Shown here piece after piece: positions 23,069 through 30,977 of a stretch of DNA of 40,543 bases. The translations under genes were made by a program, and so were the position numbers. The notes under the pieces were generated by a model. It was not told the origin of the DNA. It made no database searches and saw only the letters and a list, made by a program, of their open reading frames with translations. Position 1 is the first letter of the stretch. Each line of letters starts with the position of its first letter. Where the stretch lies: positions 1-40,543 of the IMG/VR virus record IMGVR_UViG_3300024974_000004, one strand, 5' to 3'. Source of the DNA: a virus.

Positions 23069-23332
23069 ATGACAGCCACTCCGACCGCCTTTTTCGAGCC
23101 GATCATCCGCCGCTGGGACACCGTTCCGGCGTTCGCGGAAGATGTCGGATGCTCCGAACCTGTCGCCCGGCAATGGATCCGCGGTGACAGCATTCCTGCC
23201 GCCTGGTTCGCCCCCGTCGTCCGCGCCGGTCTGAAGCGCGGCTTCTCGGAGATTACGCTGGAAATGCTGGCCGGCCGGGCTGAGCAGCGTCGGCTGGTCC
23301 GGGATGCGCAGAAGACGGCGGAGGCCGCCTGA
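23069..23332 (+). CDS. Cro-like DNA-binding protein
   Basis: This 87-aa protein has an HTH at about 15-50 (TVPAFAEDVGCSEPVARQWI), the style of Cro/YdaS-type proteins of alphaproteobacterial phages. It is divergent from the repressor and directly follows the repressed right promoter, so it probably competes with the repressor at the operators and favours lytic growth. No Shine-Dalgarno sequence precedes its ATG. Confidence 0.8.
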   Translation: MTATPTAFFEPIIRRWDTVPAFAEDVGCSEPVARQWIRGDSIPAAWFAPVVRAGLKRGFSEITLEMLAGRAEQRRLVRDAQKTAEAA

Positions 23333-23552
23333 CCATGCGACCGGGGGGCAGCATCAATCTGGCGACGAGGCGGGGACAGTTCCCGCACGTCAGGCATTGC
23401 GCCCTCATCGCGTTGAGCCGGACCCAGTCGGTCTCGGCCAACTCGCCTGAAGCGTGCTTGGCTCGGATGGCCAGCAGCGCCGCTTCGATTGTCGTCTCGC
23501 AGTCTCCCGCCTCCGACCGGACCATGGTCGAGGCAAGCGTTACGCTCGCCAT
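23253..23552 (-). CDS. 99-aa Cys-containing protein opposite the end of cro
   Basis: ATG 23552 lies after a GAGAGGG ribosome site. The first 75 residues look protein-like: a helix (TTIEAALLAIRAKHASGELA) and then QCLTCGNCPRLVARLM with a CxxCxxC cluster that could bind zinc. The last 25 residues are Pro-rich and overlap the cro 3' end by 80 bases. It runs against right-operon transcription. It is a possible regulator or host-takeover protein; moderate doubt remains. Confidence 0.45.
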   Translation of the reverse strand: MASVTLASTMVRSEAGDCETTIEAALLAIRAKHASGELAETDWVRLNAMRAQCLTCGNCPRLVARLMLPPGRMVRRPPPSSAHPGPADAAQPGRPAFPA

Positions 23553-23715
23553 ATCGCCACCCTCTCACGAAGCTCCCCAGCGCCTCCCGGCGACAGTGAA
23601 AATCAGTAAGCGGACGAATAGCAACGCTTTTTTTGTCGCATGGCGAAAGAGTCATGGAGATGAACGGGCGCCTTTTCATCAACCCGTGAAATTCATTCAG
23701 AATTCGCCCGTCGCG

Positions 23716-23949
23716 CTAATCAGCCCCCCTGTCTGCGCGACAGGTGAAGTGGGGGCGGCCGGGTTCCAGCCCGGCCGTTCCCGCGAAACTTGCGAGCTGG
23801 AGGGTTGCCGCCCTCGACCTCGCCTCGGCATGGCGCCTGAACTGCGCCGCCGTCTTCGGCCCCTCAAACCGGGCCGCCGTGCGCCAGCGGGAAGCCGCGA
23901 CGCTGTGTTCGATCGCCGTCAGGATCTTCGGGTCCGGGTTCCAGTCCAT
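23716..23949 (-). CDS. 77-aa basic protein, unknown function
   Basis: ATG 23949 (MDWNPDPKILTAIEHSVAAS) follows a strong AAAGGGAGAGC site. The middle is basic and helical (FRRHAEARSRAATLQLASFA). It is divergent from the HTH gene at 24003 with a 53-bp gap, which may contain divergent promoters. Only the good ribosome site and protein-like N-terminus support it. Confidence 0.45.
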   Translation of the reverse strand: MDWNPDPKILTAIEHSVAASRWRTAARFEGPKTAAQFRRHAEARSRAATLQLASFAGTAGLEPGRPHFTCRADRGAD

Positions 23950-24002
23950 GTCCGCTCTCCCTTTCGACAGGTTCATCAATGACCATGTCGGGAGCGCATT
24001 GC

Positions 24003-24350
24003 ATGGGAAGAAACCCGCACGTCTTGTCGGAGCGGTTGAGCGCATACCTGCGCCGGCGCACCAACGCCAAGGGCCTGGCTCGCAGCATCGGCTGTGATCC
24101 CCGCACGGCCGAAAATGTGCTGCAGGGGCATTGGCCATCTGCCCGTCACTGGCTCGGCATCGTCTCCGCGTTCGGGGCAGACGTGACCCAAGCTGTATTT
24201 CACCCAGAGGACGCTGTTGCGCGCCTCGAAACAGAAGTGGAGCGCCTCGAACGTGAATTGGCTGATACCCGCGCCCGTGCGGCGGAGGTGGCGAGCTTTG
24301 CTCCTCGCCCTGCGCGTGCTGTGGCTGCGCGCAAGAGCGCCGCCCAATGA
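24003..24350 (+). CDS. HTH protein with C-terminal coiled coil (cII-position regulator)
   Basis: ATG 24003 follows GGGAG at 7-8 bases and is preferred over the upstream ATG at 23979. The 115-aa product has an HTH-like N-terminus (NAKGLARSIGCDPRTAENVL), then a heptad-rich segment (ARLETEVERLERELADTRAR) likely to dimerise, and a basic tail. It is the first rightward gene after the cro region. A transcription regulator is likely. Its stop overlaps the next start by 4 bases. Confidence 0.65.
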   Translation: MGRNPHVLSERLSAYLRRRTNAKGLARSIGCDPRTAENVLQGHWPSARHWLGIVSAFGADVTQAVFHPEDAVARLETEVERLERELADTRARAAEVASFAPRPARAVAARKSAAQ

Positions 24351-24853
24351 CGGCGGCTCCTGACCGCCTCAGCAACGAGGCCCCCGACATCCTGATCGCC
24401 GCGTTCACGCATCGCCGCGTCAAGGCGGTGCGGGCCATGAACGAGGCGAAGAACGCCGTGCGCACGATCGACGCACAGGCCCGGGCGATGGGCCTGCCTG
24501 TCGCCGGGATGCGCGGCGCCATCGGGATGATGAACATCGACCCGGCCCGCATGGAAAAGCAGCAGCGCGAGATCGCCCATGTGCTGCGGTCGCTGCGGGC
24601 CGATGTTGAGATCGAGCAGCCGTCGCTGTTTGAGAGCACGACCGACGAGAGCGACGCCGACCGATCGCAGCGCCTGTGGCGCGCGGGTTGGTTCGCCGCG
24701 GTGATGGACCTGCCCCGCGATGGCGGCGGGTACACCGACAAGGATGACCGGGCCGATTGGCTGAGGGGCTTCGACGCCTTCCTCGCCGACTTCGCGTCCC
24801 TGGAACTGACCGAAACCAAAAAGCGCGGAAGGGCAGCGGCGAAAGCCGGCTGA
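24347..24853 (+). CDS. 168-aa right-operon protein of unknown function
   Basis: The ATG overlaps the previous stop (ATGA). The N-terminal half is helical and basic (HRRVKAVRAMNEAKNAVRTI); the C-terminal half carries RLWRAGWFAAVMDLPRDGGG and ends in a Lys/Arg-rich tail. It resembles small phage proteins of replication operons, with no known activity that I can assign. A 29-base gap precedes RusA. Confidence 0.65.
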   Translation: MTAAPDRLSNEAPDILIAAFTHRRVKAVRAMNEAKNAVRTIDAQARAMGLPVAGMRGAIGMMNIDPARMEKQQREIAHVLRSLRADVEIEQPSLFESTTDESDADRSQRLWRAGWFAAVMDLPRDGGGYTDKDDRADWLRGFDAFLADFASLELTETKKRGRAAAKAG

Positions 24854-24882
24854 CCCATGCCCTGAGAACGAGGACGGACGAG

Positions 24883-25326
24883 ATGACGCGAGAGGTGTGC
24901 GCCTTTGCCTTCTACGGCGCGGCGATTCCGAAGATGCGGGCCGGTCGCAACGGCGTCCGATCGTTCACGCCGAAGCGCAACATGGCGTTCGAGGCGCACA
25001 TCCGGGCCATCGCGGCGGTGACCATGGCGAAGGCCGGGGCGGCGCCGACGCCCGACGCCTGTGTCGCCGAGATCGCGGTCGAGCGGGCCCCCCTGAAATC
25101 CTGGTCGAAACGGAAGGCGGTCGAGATGCGCGGTCAACCAATCACAGGCCGTCCTGACGTGGACAATTTGGCCAAGGCCATCCTCGATGCGCTGAACGAG
25201 ATTGCCTACGAGGACGACGCCCAGATCTCCGACCTGCATTTCAGCCGCCGGTGGGGCGAGGTCGACTGCGTGCGCGTGCGCATCCTCCACGCCGACGGCC
25301 CCGGCGTGCTGGCGGAGGTGCTGTGA
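24883..25326 (+). CDS. rusA: RusA-type Holliday-junction resolvase
   Basis: This 147-aa endonuclease has the acidic residues of the RusA active site: D92 and D94 in GRPDVDNLAKAILDALN and D112 in EDDAQI. RusA dimers cut four-way junctions symmetrically and resolve recombination intermediates and branched DNA before packaging. The start ATG 24883 follows a GAGGA site. The stop overlaps the next microprotein start. Confidence 0.9.
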   Translation: MTREVCAFAFYGAAIPKMRAGRNGVRSFTPKRNMAFEAHIRAIAAVTMAKAGAAPTPDACVAEIAVERAPLKSWSKRKAVEMRGQPITGRPDVDNLAKAILDALNEIAYEDDAQISDLHFSRRWGEVDCVRVRILHADGPGVLAEVL

Positions 25327-25415
25327 TGGGCCGCCTTCACCCCACCCTGATCCGCTGGGCCAACATCATCGGCCTGATCGCCACCGTCGTCATCCTCGCT
25401 GCGTGGGGGGTGTGA
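25326..25415 (+). CDS. 29-aa membrane microprotein
   Basis: The ATG at 25326 overlaps the RusA stop and the TGA overlaps the next ATG (both TGATG). A short basic N-terminus (MGRLHPTLIRW) precedes one membrane span (ANIIGLIATVVILAAWGV). It matches the microproteins of the left operon in design. Function unknown. Confidence 0.6.
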   Translation: MGRLHPTLIRWANIIGLIATVVILAAWGV

Positions 25416-25705
25416 TGAGCGCGCCCGAAAGCTACCAAATCCTCACCCTTGAGGACATCGTTCTCACTTACGCGAAACTCCCGGCGGATCGTGGGGAGTT
25501 GCTCCTTAAGGAGATTGGCGACGCGGTTCGCATTATGGCCCCTCTCGTTGAGGTTCTGAAGTCTCCATACGCACCCCTGACTTGGATCAATGACGTCAAG
25601 GGCACGGCAACCGTCACCTTGAGCACCCCGGACAAGTCGTTCGTCTCGAAGACGACTTTTGATCTTCCGAAGCGCGCCCCTGCCAAGAAGCGGGAGCGGG
25701 TGTGA
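25415..25705 (+). CDS. 96-aa right-operon protein of unknown function
   Basis: ATG 25415 (MSAPESYQILTLEDIVLTYA) gives a small protein with a helical first half, a beta-like second half (KGTATVTLSTPDKSFVSKTT) and a Lys/Arg-rich C-terminus. Base use is visibly less GC-rich than in its neighbours, suggesting separate acquisition. No domain recognised. Confidence 0.65.
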   Translation: MSAPESYQILTLEDIVLTYAKLPADRGELLLKEIGDAVRIMAPLVEVLKSPYAPLTWINDVKGTATVTLSTPDKSFVSKTTFDLPKRAPAKKRERV

Positions 25706-25899
25706 TGCCCTGCGTCGCTGAACAGGCGTGGGTCGCCATGAAATACGGCTCGAACCTGCATGCCCAGGCCAAGCGGTTTGGCGTCGATGCGGGATGCCTC
25801 GACCGGGCGATCTGGATATGGCGCGGGCGGGTCACCCGCTCCCTCCCAAGCGAGGGAGCCGTCGTGGTCCCGCGCGTCGTCGCGAGGCTCGCATCGTGA
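25705..25899 (+). CDS. 64-aa protein with possible DNA-binding fold
   Basis: ATG 25705 overlaps the upstream stop; a GTG one codon earlier is the alternative. The sequence YGSNLHAQAKRFGVDAGCLD looks like the start of a small helix-turn-helix, followed by basic IWRGRVTRSL. Tightly coupled on both sides. Confidence 0.5.
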   Translation: MPCVAEQAWVAMKYGSNLHAQAKRFGVDAGCLDRAIWIWRGRVTRSLPSEGAVVVPRVVARLAS

Positions 25900-26066
25900 G
25901 CGCCTCCGACCCGCGCGGCACCGTCGAGCGCACATACCCCAACGCAGCCGGCCAGACCGTCGCGATCATCCGCTGGGTGCGCGGCACTGGCCCCGTGCAA
26001 GCCGTCGGACAGTTCCGCGAGGGGCAGGCCGTGACCGTGCGCGGGGTGGAGGTCGTGGGGACGTGA
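25896..26066 (+). CDS. 56-aa small beta protein, unknown function
   Basis: The GTG start overlaps the previous stop (GTGA). The product is beta-rich (GQTVAIIRWVRG, GQAVTVRGVEVVGT), resembling an SH3-like or cold-shock-size barrel, though no family is assigned. The stop overlaps the next ATG. Confidence 0.55.
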   Translation: MSASDPRGTVERTYPNAAGQTVAIIRWVRGTGPVQAVGQFREGQAVTVRGVEVVGT

Positions 26067-26239
26067 TGCGCACGCCTGAAAGCCATCGCCACAGCGCCGC
26101 GGTGTTCCGCAGCGAGGCCGAAGCGCGCCGGCCGAAAGACCCGGTGTTCGCGGGGCTGCTGCTGCAATGGGCAGTCAATGCCGAACGTCGGGCAGATCGC
26201 GCGACGGCGGGCCAGCAACGCGACCTGTTCGCCGCATGA
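26066..26239 (+). CDS. 57-aa helical protein before the helicase
   Basis: ATG 26066 (MRTPESHRHSAAVFRSEAEA) gives a short charged helical protein ending QQRDLFAA. The stop overlaps the ATG of the helicase gene (ATGA), so it is a coupled member of the replication operon. Function unknown. Confidence 0.55.
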   Translation: MRTPESHRHSAAVFRSEAEARRPKDPVFAGLLLQWAVNAERRADRATAGQQRDLFAA

Positions 26240-27660
26240 CCGCCGAACCTGTCGCCATCATGGCCCCCGTGTCGCCGCTGCCGTCAGCCCTTGAGGCTGA
26301 GCACGCGCTGCTGGGCATGATCCTGTTCGACAACGCCGTGGTGAAGAACCTGGGCGAAGGCGTCACGCCGGACAGTTTCGGCGAGCCCTACCATGCGCGG
26401 CTGTGGGATATGGCCACGCGCCTGATCGACCGAGGCCGGCTGGCTGAACCGACGGCACTGGCTGAACGGCTGCGTGAAGACCCCGCGTTCATCCAATCTG
26501 GCGGCCTGAAATTCCTCGCCGAACTGGTCGACAAGGCGCCGGCGCTGAGACACGCCCCCGACTATGCCGCCCGGGTGAACGACGCCGCCCGGCGCCGTGA
26601 GATCATCCGCATCGCCGGGGAAGCCGCTCAGGCCGCCCGTGACCCTGAACAGGAGCCGTTCAGCGTCATCACCGAGACGGACGCGGCCATGTCCGCCCTG
26701 CTGGTGGCGGCGGCGCCGGATGGGCACACGCTGGTCGGCGCGCGGGATGCGGCGATCGAACTTGTGCGCGCTCTCGACCATGAAGCGGAAACCGGCACGG
26801 CCGCCGGCATCACGGTCGGGCTGGACTGCATCGACGACAGCCTGCTGGGCCTGTTTCCGAACGAACTGATCATCCTGGCCGGCCGTCCGTCCATGGGGAA
26901 GAGCGGGCTGGCCCGCATGATCGCCATGCAGGGCGCCCGCCGCAATCCCGGCTACCTGTTCCCGATCTTCGCCCTCGAGATGGACCGCCGGCAACTCTCG
27001 CGCCGGACCCTCTCGCAACTGACATACGAGGCCGGCCGCGGGCTGCCCTACCGCGACATGAAGCGCGGCTCCGATGTGTCCGCCGATGATCGCGCCATGC
27101 TCGACGCCATGACCAAGCGCGTGCCCGAGAACCTGATCCTCGACGACACCGCCGTCCTGTCGATCGAGCACATCGAACGCCGGCTGATCGCCCTGTCCCG
27201 CCGCGGCAAGATCGGCCTGGCGGTCATCGACTATCTGCAGATCATGGACCTGTCCGCCCTGCTGCGGATGGGCGTGAACCTGACGACCGCTCTGGGCATG
27301 GTCACGTCACGACTGAAGCGGCTGGCCAAGCAGCTTGGCTGCACGATCCTCCTCCTCTCGCAGCTCTCGCGCAAATGCGAAGAGCGCGACAACAAGCGGC
27401 CGCAACTGGGCGACCTTCGCGACTCCGGCGCCATCGAACAGGACGCATCGTCGGTCCTCTTCTGCTACCGCGACAGCTACTACCTCGAGCGCGAAGGCCC
27501 GCGGCGCAATCAGTCCCGCGAAGAGCACGAACTGGCCGTCGCCGCCTCGCACCGCATCATGGAAGTCATCTGCGGCAAGTCGCGCGAGGGCCCGATCGGC
27601 ACCACGCGCCAGATCTACCTCGCGGAATTCGACGTGATCGAGAACATGGGGACGCGCTGA
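26236..27660 (+). CDS. dnaB: DnaB-type replicative helicase
   Basis: The 474-aa protein has an N-terminal helical domain (about 12-120; PSALEAEHALLGMILFDN is typical) and a RecA-like motor domain. The latter shows Walker A GRPSMGKS (216-223), Walker B GLAVIDYLQIM (327-337), and SQLSRKCEERDNKRPQLGDL-R395-DSGAIEQDA, which contains the DnaB arginine and motif 4. It unwinds DNA ahead of the fork. No primase or polymerase gene is seen, so host DnaG and Pol III are presumably recruited. ATG 26236 overlaps the upstream stop. Confidence 0.93.
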   Translation: MTAEPVAIMAPVSPLPSALEAEHALLGMILFDNAVVKNLGEGVTPDSFGEPYHARLWDMATRLIDRGRLAEPTALAERLREDPAFIQSGGLKFLAELVDKAPALRHAPDYAARVNDAARRREIIRIAGEAAQAARDPEQEPFSVITETDAAMSALLVAAAPDGHTLVGARDAAIELVRALDHEAETGTAAGITVGLDCIDDSLLGLFPNELIILAGRPSMGKSGLARMIAMQGARRNPGYLFPIFALEMDRRQLSRRTLSQLTYEAGRGLPYRDMKRGSDVSADDRAMLDAMTKRVPENLILDDTAVLSIEHIERRLIALSRRGKIGLAVIDYLQIMDLSALLRMGVNLTTALGMVTSRLKRLAKQLGCTILLLSQLSRKCEERDNKRPQLGDLRDSGAIEQDASSVLFCYRDSYYLEREGPRRNQSREEHELAVAASHRIMEVICGKSREGPIGTTRQIYLAEFDVIENMGTR

Positions 27661-28178
27661 TGGGCAAGCGATCAAGCTTCGAGCGGATGCCGCGCGACCT
27701 ATACTCGACGCCGGCCGAGGCTGTGGCCCCTCTCCTGCCCCACCTTGCACCCGGAACGCGCTTCGCTGAGCCCATGTCCGGGCATGGCGCGCTGGTCGAC
27801 CACCTGACCGCCGCTGGTCATGTCTGTGTGTGGGAATCGGACATTGAGCCGCAACGCTCCATGCTCCAGGCCGACGCTCTCGCGCTTCATTACGTCTCGC
27901 AGGACTGCATCATCACGAACCCGCCATGGGATCGGAAGGTGCTGCACACGGCCATCGTCCATTTTTCGGACTGGGCGCCGACGTGGCTGCTGTTCGACGC
28001 CGACTGGATCCACACCCGGCAAGCCGTTCCGTTCCTTCCTCGCCTCCGCCGGATCGTCTCCGTCGGCCGGGTGAAGTGGATCCCCGGCACGACGATGACC
28101 GGCAAGGACAACTGTGCTTGGCACCTGTTCGACGCGCCCAACCTGTCCGCCGCCTCTTTCTATGGACGAGCCGCATGA
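27660..28178 (+). CDS. small DNA adenine methyltransferase-like protein
   Basis: The 172-aa protein shows motif [10 protein letters not shown] (35-43), an acidic residue for AdoMet in WESDIEPQ (58-65) and catalytic motif IV TNPPW (86-90). This order fits gamma/Dam-like N6-adenine methyltransferases, but the protein is shorter than most and has no obvious target-recognition domain. No restriction enzyme lies beside it. It may protect phage DNA from host restriction or mark it for replication. Coupled on both sides by 1-4 base overlaps. Confidence 0.75.
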   Translation: MGKRSSFERMPRDLYSTPAEAVAPLLPHLAPGTRFAEPMSGHGALVDHLTAAGHVCVWESDIEPQRSMLQADALALHYVSQDCIITNPPWDRKVLHTAIVHFSDWAPTWLLFDADWIHTRQAVPFLPRLRRIVSVGRVKWIPGTTMTGKDNCAWHLFDAPNLSAASFYGRAA

Positions 28179-29026
28179 GCAAGCCGAAGCACGACACCTG
28201 GATGCCGCTTTATGTGGCCGACTACCTCGCCGATACGACGCACCTGACCACGGAGCAGCACGGGGCCTATCTGCTGCTGCTTATGGGAGCATGGAAGCGC
28301 GGCGGCTACCTGCCAGTGGATCCCGGGCAGTTGGCCGCCATGGCGAAGATGACGCCAGCCGCATGGCGCAAGGCCGGACCCGCCCTGATTCCGTTCTTCC
28401 TGCACGACGGAGACAGGCTGGTTCACAAACGCGTGCTCTCCGAGATCGAGCGGTCCAAAAACCTCACGGACAAGCGGTCGCGGGCTGGTGCGCGAGGGGC
28501 GGTAGGACGGTGGCAAGCGGATGCGGTTACGGATGGCAAACACATAGCAAAGCCTTCGCAAAACGATGGACCTTCACCTTCACATACTCTTCCTTCGGAA
28601 GAGAGTAACGCGCGCAAGCCGCGCGTCGCCGACGAGATCATTGATCTGGTCTGGTCCGATGCGCCTCCGAAAGCCCGTGAGAGATCGAGCAAGGCCGACG
28701 TTCGGCGGACCCTGGCTGCAGCCGTCAAACGTGGCGGCGAGGTCGACGGCATCATGCGCGCCCTGAAAGCCTACTGGCGGTCGGAGGACGCATCGAAGGA
28801 TGACGGCGCGTATGCCAAGGGCATCCACCGCATGATCGAGGGCGACAGGTGGCGGGACTGGGCCAGTGCGCCGGCTGGATCCGCGACCAACACCGCCGAC
28901 GGGGCGATCAACTGGGCCATGCGGATGACGTTCTGGCGCAAGGACGGCACCTGGCTGGGCGCATGGGGCCCGACACCGCGCGAGAAGGGCTGCCAGTGCC
29001 CGGCCGATCTGCTCGAGGCGGTGTGA
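28175..29026 (+). CDS. DUF1376 protein, probable replication initiator/helicase loader
   Basis: The first 100 residues of this 283-aa protein ([20 protein letters not shown], then [18 protein letters not shown]) are the DUF1376 winged-helix domain found in phage replication proteins. A Ser/Lys-rich linker (about 110-150) and a helical C-terminal domain (about 155-283) follow. Lying behind a DnaB-type helicase, it could bind the origin and help load the helicase. The linker region is less GC-rich than the ends. Confidence 0.75.
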   Translation: MSKPKHDTWMPLYVADYLADTTHLTTEQHGAYLLLLMGAWKRGGYLPVDPGQLAAMAKMTPAAWRKAGPALIPFFLHDGDRLVHKRVLSEIERSKNLTDKRSRAGARGAVGRWQADAVTDGKHIAKPSQNDGPSPSHTLPSEESNARKPRVADEIIDLVWSDAPPKARERSSKADVRRTLAAAVKRGGEVDGIMRALKAYWRSEDASKDDGAYAKGIHRMIEGDRWRDWASAPAGSATNTADGAINWAMRMTFWRKDGTWLGAWGPTPREKGCQCPADLLEAV

Positions 29027-29027
29027 C

Positions 29028-29243
29028 GTGGCCAAGCACCGCATGTCGTTCTGGTCGTGCGCCGGCAAGTTCGCGTTCGAGACGCTATCGACGGCGCGAA
29101 AGGTGGCCAAGCGGATGAGCGGAAAAGGCGGCGCCGTGGTGGCGTATCGCTGCACGGATTGTCAGGCTTGGCATGTGGGCAGCCAGACACAGCGACGCCG
29201 GCCGAAGCGAAGAGGGTCCGCATCGACCGGCGCGAGAGGGTAA
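29028..29243 (+). CDS. 71-aa zinc-ribbon-like basic protein
   Basis: The GTG start lies 1 base after the previous stop. Residues 38-50 (VAYRCTDCQAWHVG) hold a CxxC and a nearby His that may bind zinc, followed by a strongly basic tail (RRRPKRRG). It is the last gene of the right operon and faces the minus-strand block with a 16-bp gap. Confidence 0.55.
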   Translation: MAKHRMSFWSCAGKFAFETLSTARKVAKRMSGKGGAVVAYRCTDCQAWHVGSQTQRRRPKRRGSASTGARG

Positions 29244-29259
29244 CGGATTTTGCTGTCGA

Positions 29260-29484
29260 TTACGGTTCGGCTGTGAATCCATGCGGCCGGAAGCCAGTTA
29301 GGAACGCCTCGACCGCGACCGTGACGGGCCCGGTGACTTCACGGGCGCCGGACTCCATGTCGCGCACCCGGTCCGGGCCTTTCGTCTCGACTTGGGCAAG
29401 GCGAAGAGCCCGCGCCATTTGGCGCAAGCTCCAGCCCAGTGCATGCCGCGCGGCTTTCATGTCCGCGCCGGTGGTGATTTTCAA
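29260..29484 (-). CDS. 74-aa HTH protein at the end of the early accessory operon
   Basis: This is a Cro/CI-type HTH (GADMKAARHALGWSLRQMAR, a turn, then RVRDMESGAREV). It is the last gene of the 29.2-31.3 kb minus-strand operon, after several small unknown proteins. That is the layout of Aca regulators that damp anti-CRISPR operons, though no Aca family signature can be claimed by eye. It starts 4 bases inside the previous gene. Confidence 0.7.
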   Translation of the reverse strand: MKITTGADMKAARHALGWSLRQMARALRLAQVETKGPDRVRDMESGAREVTGPVTVAVEAFLTGFRPHGFTAEP

Positions 29485-29834
29485 AACAGGCTCCCTTGGC
29501 GTTGCGCTGTTTCATCCCATAGGCCGCCGCATGGCAAGGGCGCGTGGCCGTGGCGTTGTTCGCGGCGGTTCCGTTCGGCTTCAAGCTGGCGAGCTGATAG
29601 CGGGACCGGCGCCCCGCCGGGGATCAGGTATTGATCCGCGGCGCCATCGGCCAGGGTGACGGGTTCGGAGGCGGGGCCTTGCATTGCCCGGCCTATCTCT
29701 CGCGCCACCTTGTCACGCGTCCGGGCCGTGATCGTCACGCCATAGCGGGCGGCCGCTTGGGCCGCCTCGCTTGGCTTCATATGCCCTAGGTCGAGTTTCG
29801 TTATCAGTGTTTGAGCTACGTCGCGCGGGATCAT
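29481..29834 (-). CDS. 117-aa early accessory protein of unknown function
   Basis: ATG 29834 (MIPRDVAQTLITKLDLGHMK) overlaps the upstream TGA; an upstream in-frame start would extend into that gene. It contains PSEAAQAAARYGVTITARTR, possibly an HTH, and a C-terminal ARQLEAERNRREQRH helix with a GSLF end. No known family. Confidence 0.6.
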   Translation of the reverse strand: MIPRDVAQTLITKLDLGHMKPSEAAQAAARYGVTITARTRDKVAREIGRAMQGPASEPVTLADGAADQYLIPGGAPVPLSARQLEAERNRREQRHGHAPLPCGGLWDETAQRQGSLF

Positions 29835-30490
29835 CACGCCACCCCCGACCACGCATCGACCGACTCCGGCCAGGTCTCAGCGTACAACGCCTCATGATCT
29901 TCCGGTTCCGGCTCGACATAGGGAGCCCAGTCCGACTCCGCCGCATAGCAGGGGCTCCCGGCGATCTCGCGCTCTATGGCGGTCAAGAGCTCGACCACCC
30001 CGACACGGTGCAAGTCGTCATCCATGCCGGCGCCGTTCGCCAGCGTCGGCGAGGCGTACCCCACGACGTAGCCGCGCTCCGCAGCGAGGTCCGCCGCATA
30101 GTCGAGCGCAAGGCCGGTGTCCGTGACCAGCTTGCGCCGGAATGCCGCGCGGCGATGCCACAGATGCGCGCCCATGCTCTTGAGATCCCCGCCCGTATCG
30201 CGAAGGCCGCCGGCGCGCGAGAGGAACTCACACAGCGACATAGGCGCGCGTTCGGGCCTCACAGTGACCGGGCGGGCCTGAGTGGCGTCTATGGCCACGG
30301 CAAGGGCGCGGGCGGCGATACGCCAGTCAGCGCGCTTGTGGGACGTGCACGCGGTCGCGAAGGCCGCTTGTCCGGCCGCGTCATCGGTCGCCAGTGCGAG
30401 GGCCTGAGCGGCCATGCGCCAGCGTTTGCGGCTTCCCTCTTGTCCGGCTTTGGACTCGGCGTCGCGGTAGAGTGTCATTCCGTCTTTCAT
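29834..30490 (-). CDS. 218-aa early accessory protein of unknown function
   Basis: ATG 30490 follows an AAAGGAAAC ribosome site within the structured leader. The N-terminal half is Ala-rich helical with several His and Trp. The middle segment (MSLCEFLSRAGGLRDTGGDL, then HLWHRRAAFRRKLV) resembles a conserved motif of mobile-element proteins of alphaproteobacteria with no assigned activity. The C-terminus is acidic. It is a candidate anti-defence or host-takeover protein by location only. Confidence 0.65.
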   Translation of the reverse strand: MKDGMTLYRDAESKAGQEGSRKRWRMAAQALALATDDAAGQAAFATACTSHKRADWRIAARALAVAIDATQARPVTVRPERAPMSLCEFLSRAGGLRDTGGDLKSMGAHLWHRRAAFRRKLVTDTGLALDYAADLAAERGYVVGYASPTLANGAGMDDDLHRVGVVELLTAIEREIAGSPCYAAESDWAPYVEPEPEDHEALYAETWPESVDAWSGVA

Positions 30491-30584
30491 GTCGTTTCCT
30501 TTCGGCGCCCAGTGTGGGCAGTGCGGACTCTAACCGTCCGGCAAACCCGCCCCGTTGCCAGGGCGGGAAAGCGGGGCGGTTAGG
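30491..30584 (-). ncRNA. three-hairpin RNA leader B before the 218-aa gene
   Basis: Read on the minus strand, P1 is CCCGCCC/GGGCGGG (30561-30567 with 30546-30552, 8-base loop TGGCAACG) followed by TTT. P2 is CGGAC/GTCCG (30536-30540 with 30524-30528). P3 is GCCCA/TGGGC (30515-30519 with 30507-30511), followed by GCC and an AAAGGA site. Helix order, the P1 loop length and parts of its sequence match leader A, while stem bases differ in compensating ways. P1 plus TTT could also terminate part of the transcript. Confidence 0.7.
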
Positions 30585-30977
30585 TCAGTCGCCGTAATAG
30601 AAATTCTGGGCGAAGGCGGTCACGTCCGCATATTCGTCGGCGGTCAGGTCGAGATCGGTCCAAGGCGTTCCCCAGTCCTGATATTGGAGCCGGGCGCTTG
30701 TCGGTTCGCCGCTCTCGACTTCGCCACGGATGCGCAACGCCGGGCCGCCCGTCGTCAGGAGCAATTCATATTCAGCGGGCCCGCATTCCGCGGCATGGCC
30801 GGGGTGGCGCCAGCTATCGCGGACAAGGATCGAAAGGATGGATTCGTCGATCGCTTGCCGGGCGTCGTCGATCGCGTCCCGCTCGCCTTCCGCAGCCTCG
30901 GCCGCATTGAGGGCCGCGACCATCGTGTGAATCTCGGCGAGCCATGCGCGGGCATTATCGCGTGCACTGTCAGTCAT
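30585..30977 (-). CDS. 130-aa early accessory protein of unknown function
   Basis: ATG 30977 follows a GGGAG site in leader A. The N-terminal 60 residues are a helical acidic segment (WLAEIHTMVAALNAAEAAEG). The C-terminal half is beta-rich, with EYELLLTTGGPALRIRGEV and ARLQYQDWGTPWTDLDLT, and a very acidic end (ADEYADVTAFAQNFYYGD). Overall strongly acidic, as are many DNA-mimic or inhibitor proteins. Function not recognised. Confidence 0.7.
   Translation of the reverse strand: MTDSARDNARAWLAEIHTMVAALNAAEAAEGERDAIDDARQAIDESILSILVRDSWRHPGHAAECGPAEYELLLTTGGPALRIRGEVESGEPTSARLQYQDWGTPWTDLDLTADEYADVTAFAQNFYYGD

Noticed and set aside
23335-23982. Plus-strand 215-codon ORF after cro
   Set aside because: Composition is not protein-like; it lies opposite two better minus-strand candidates and has no good ribosome site.
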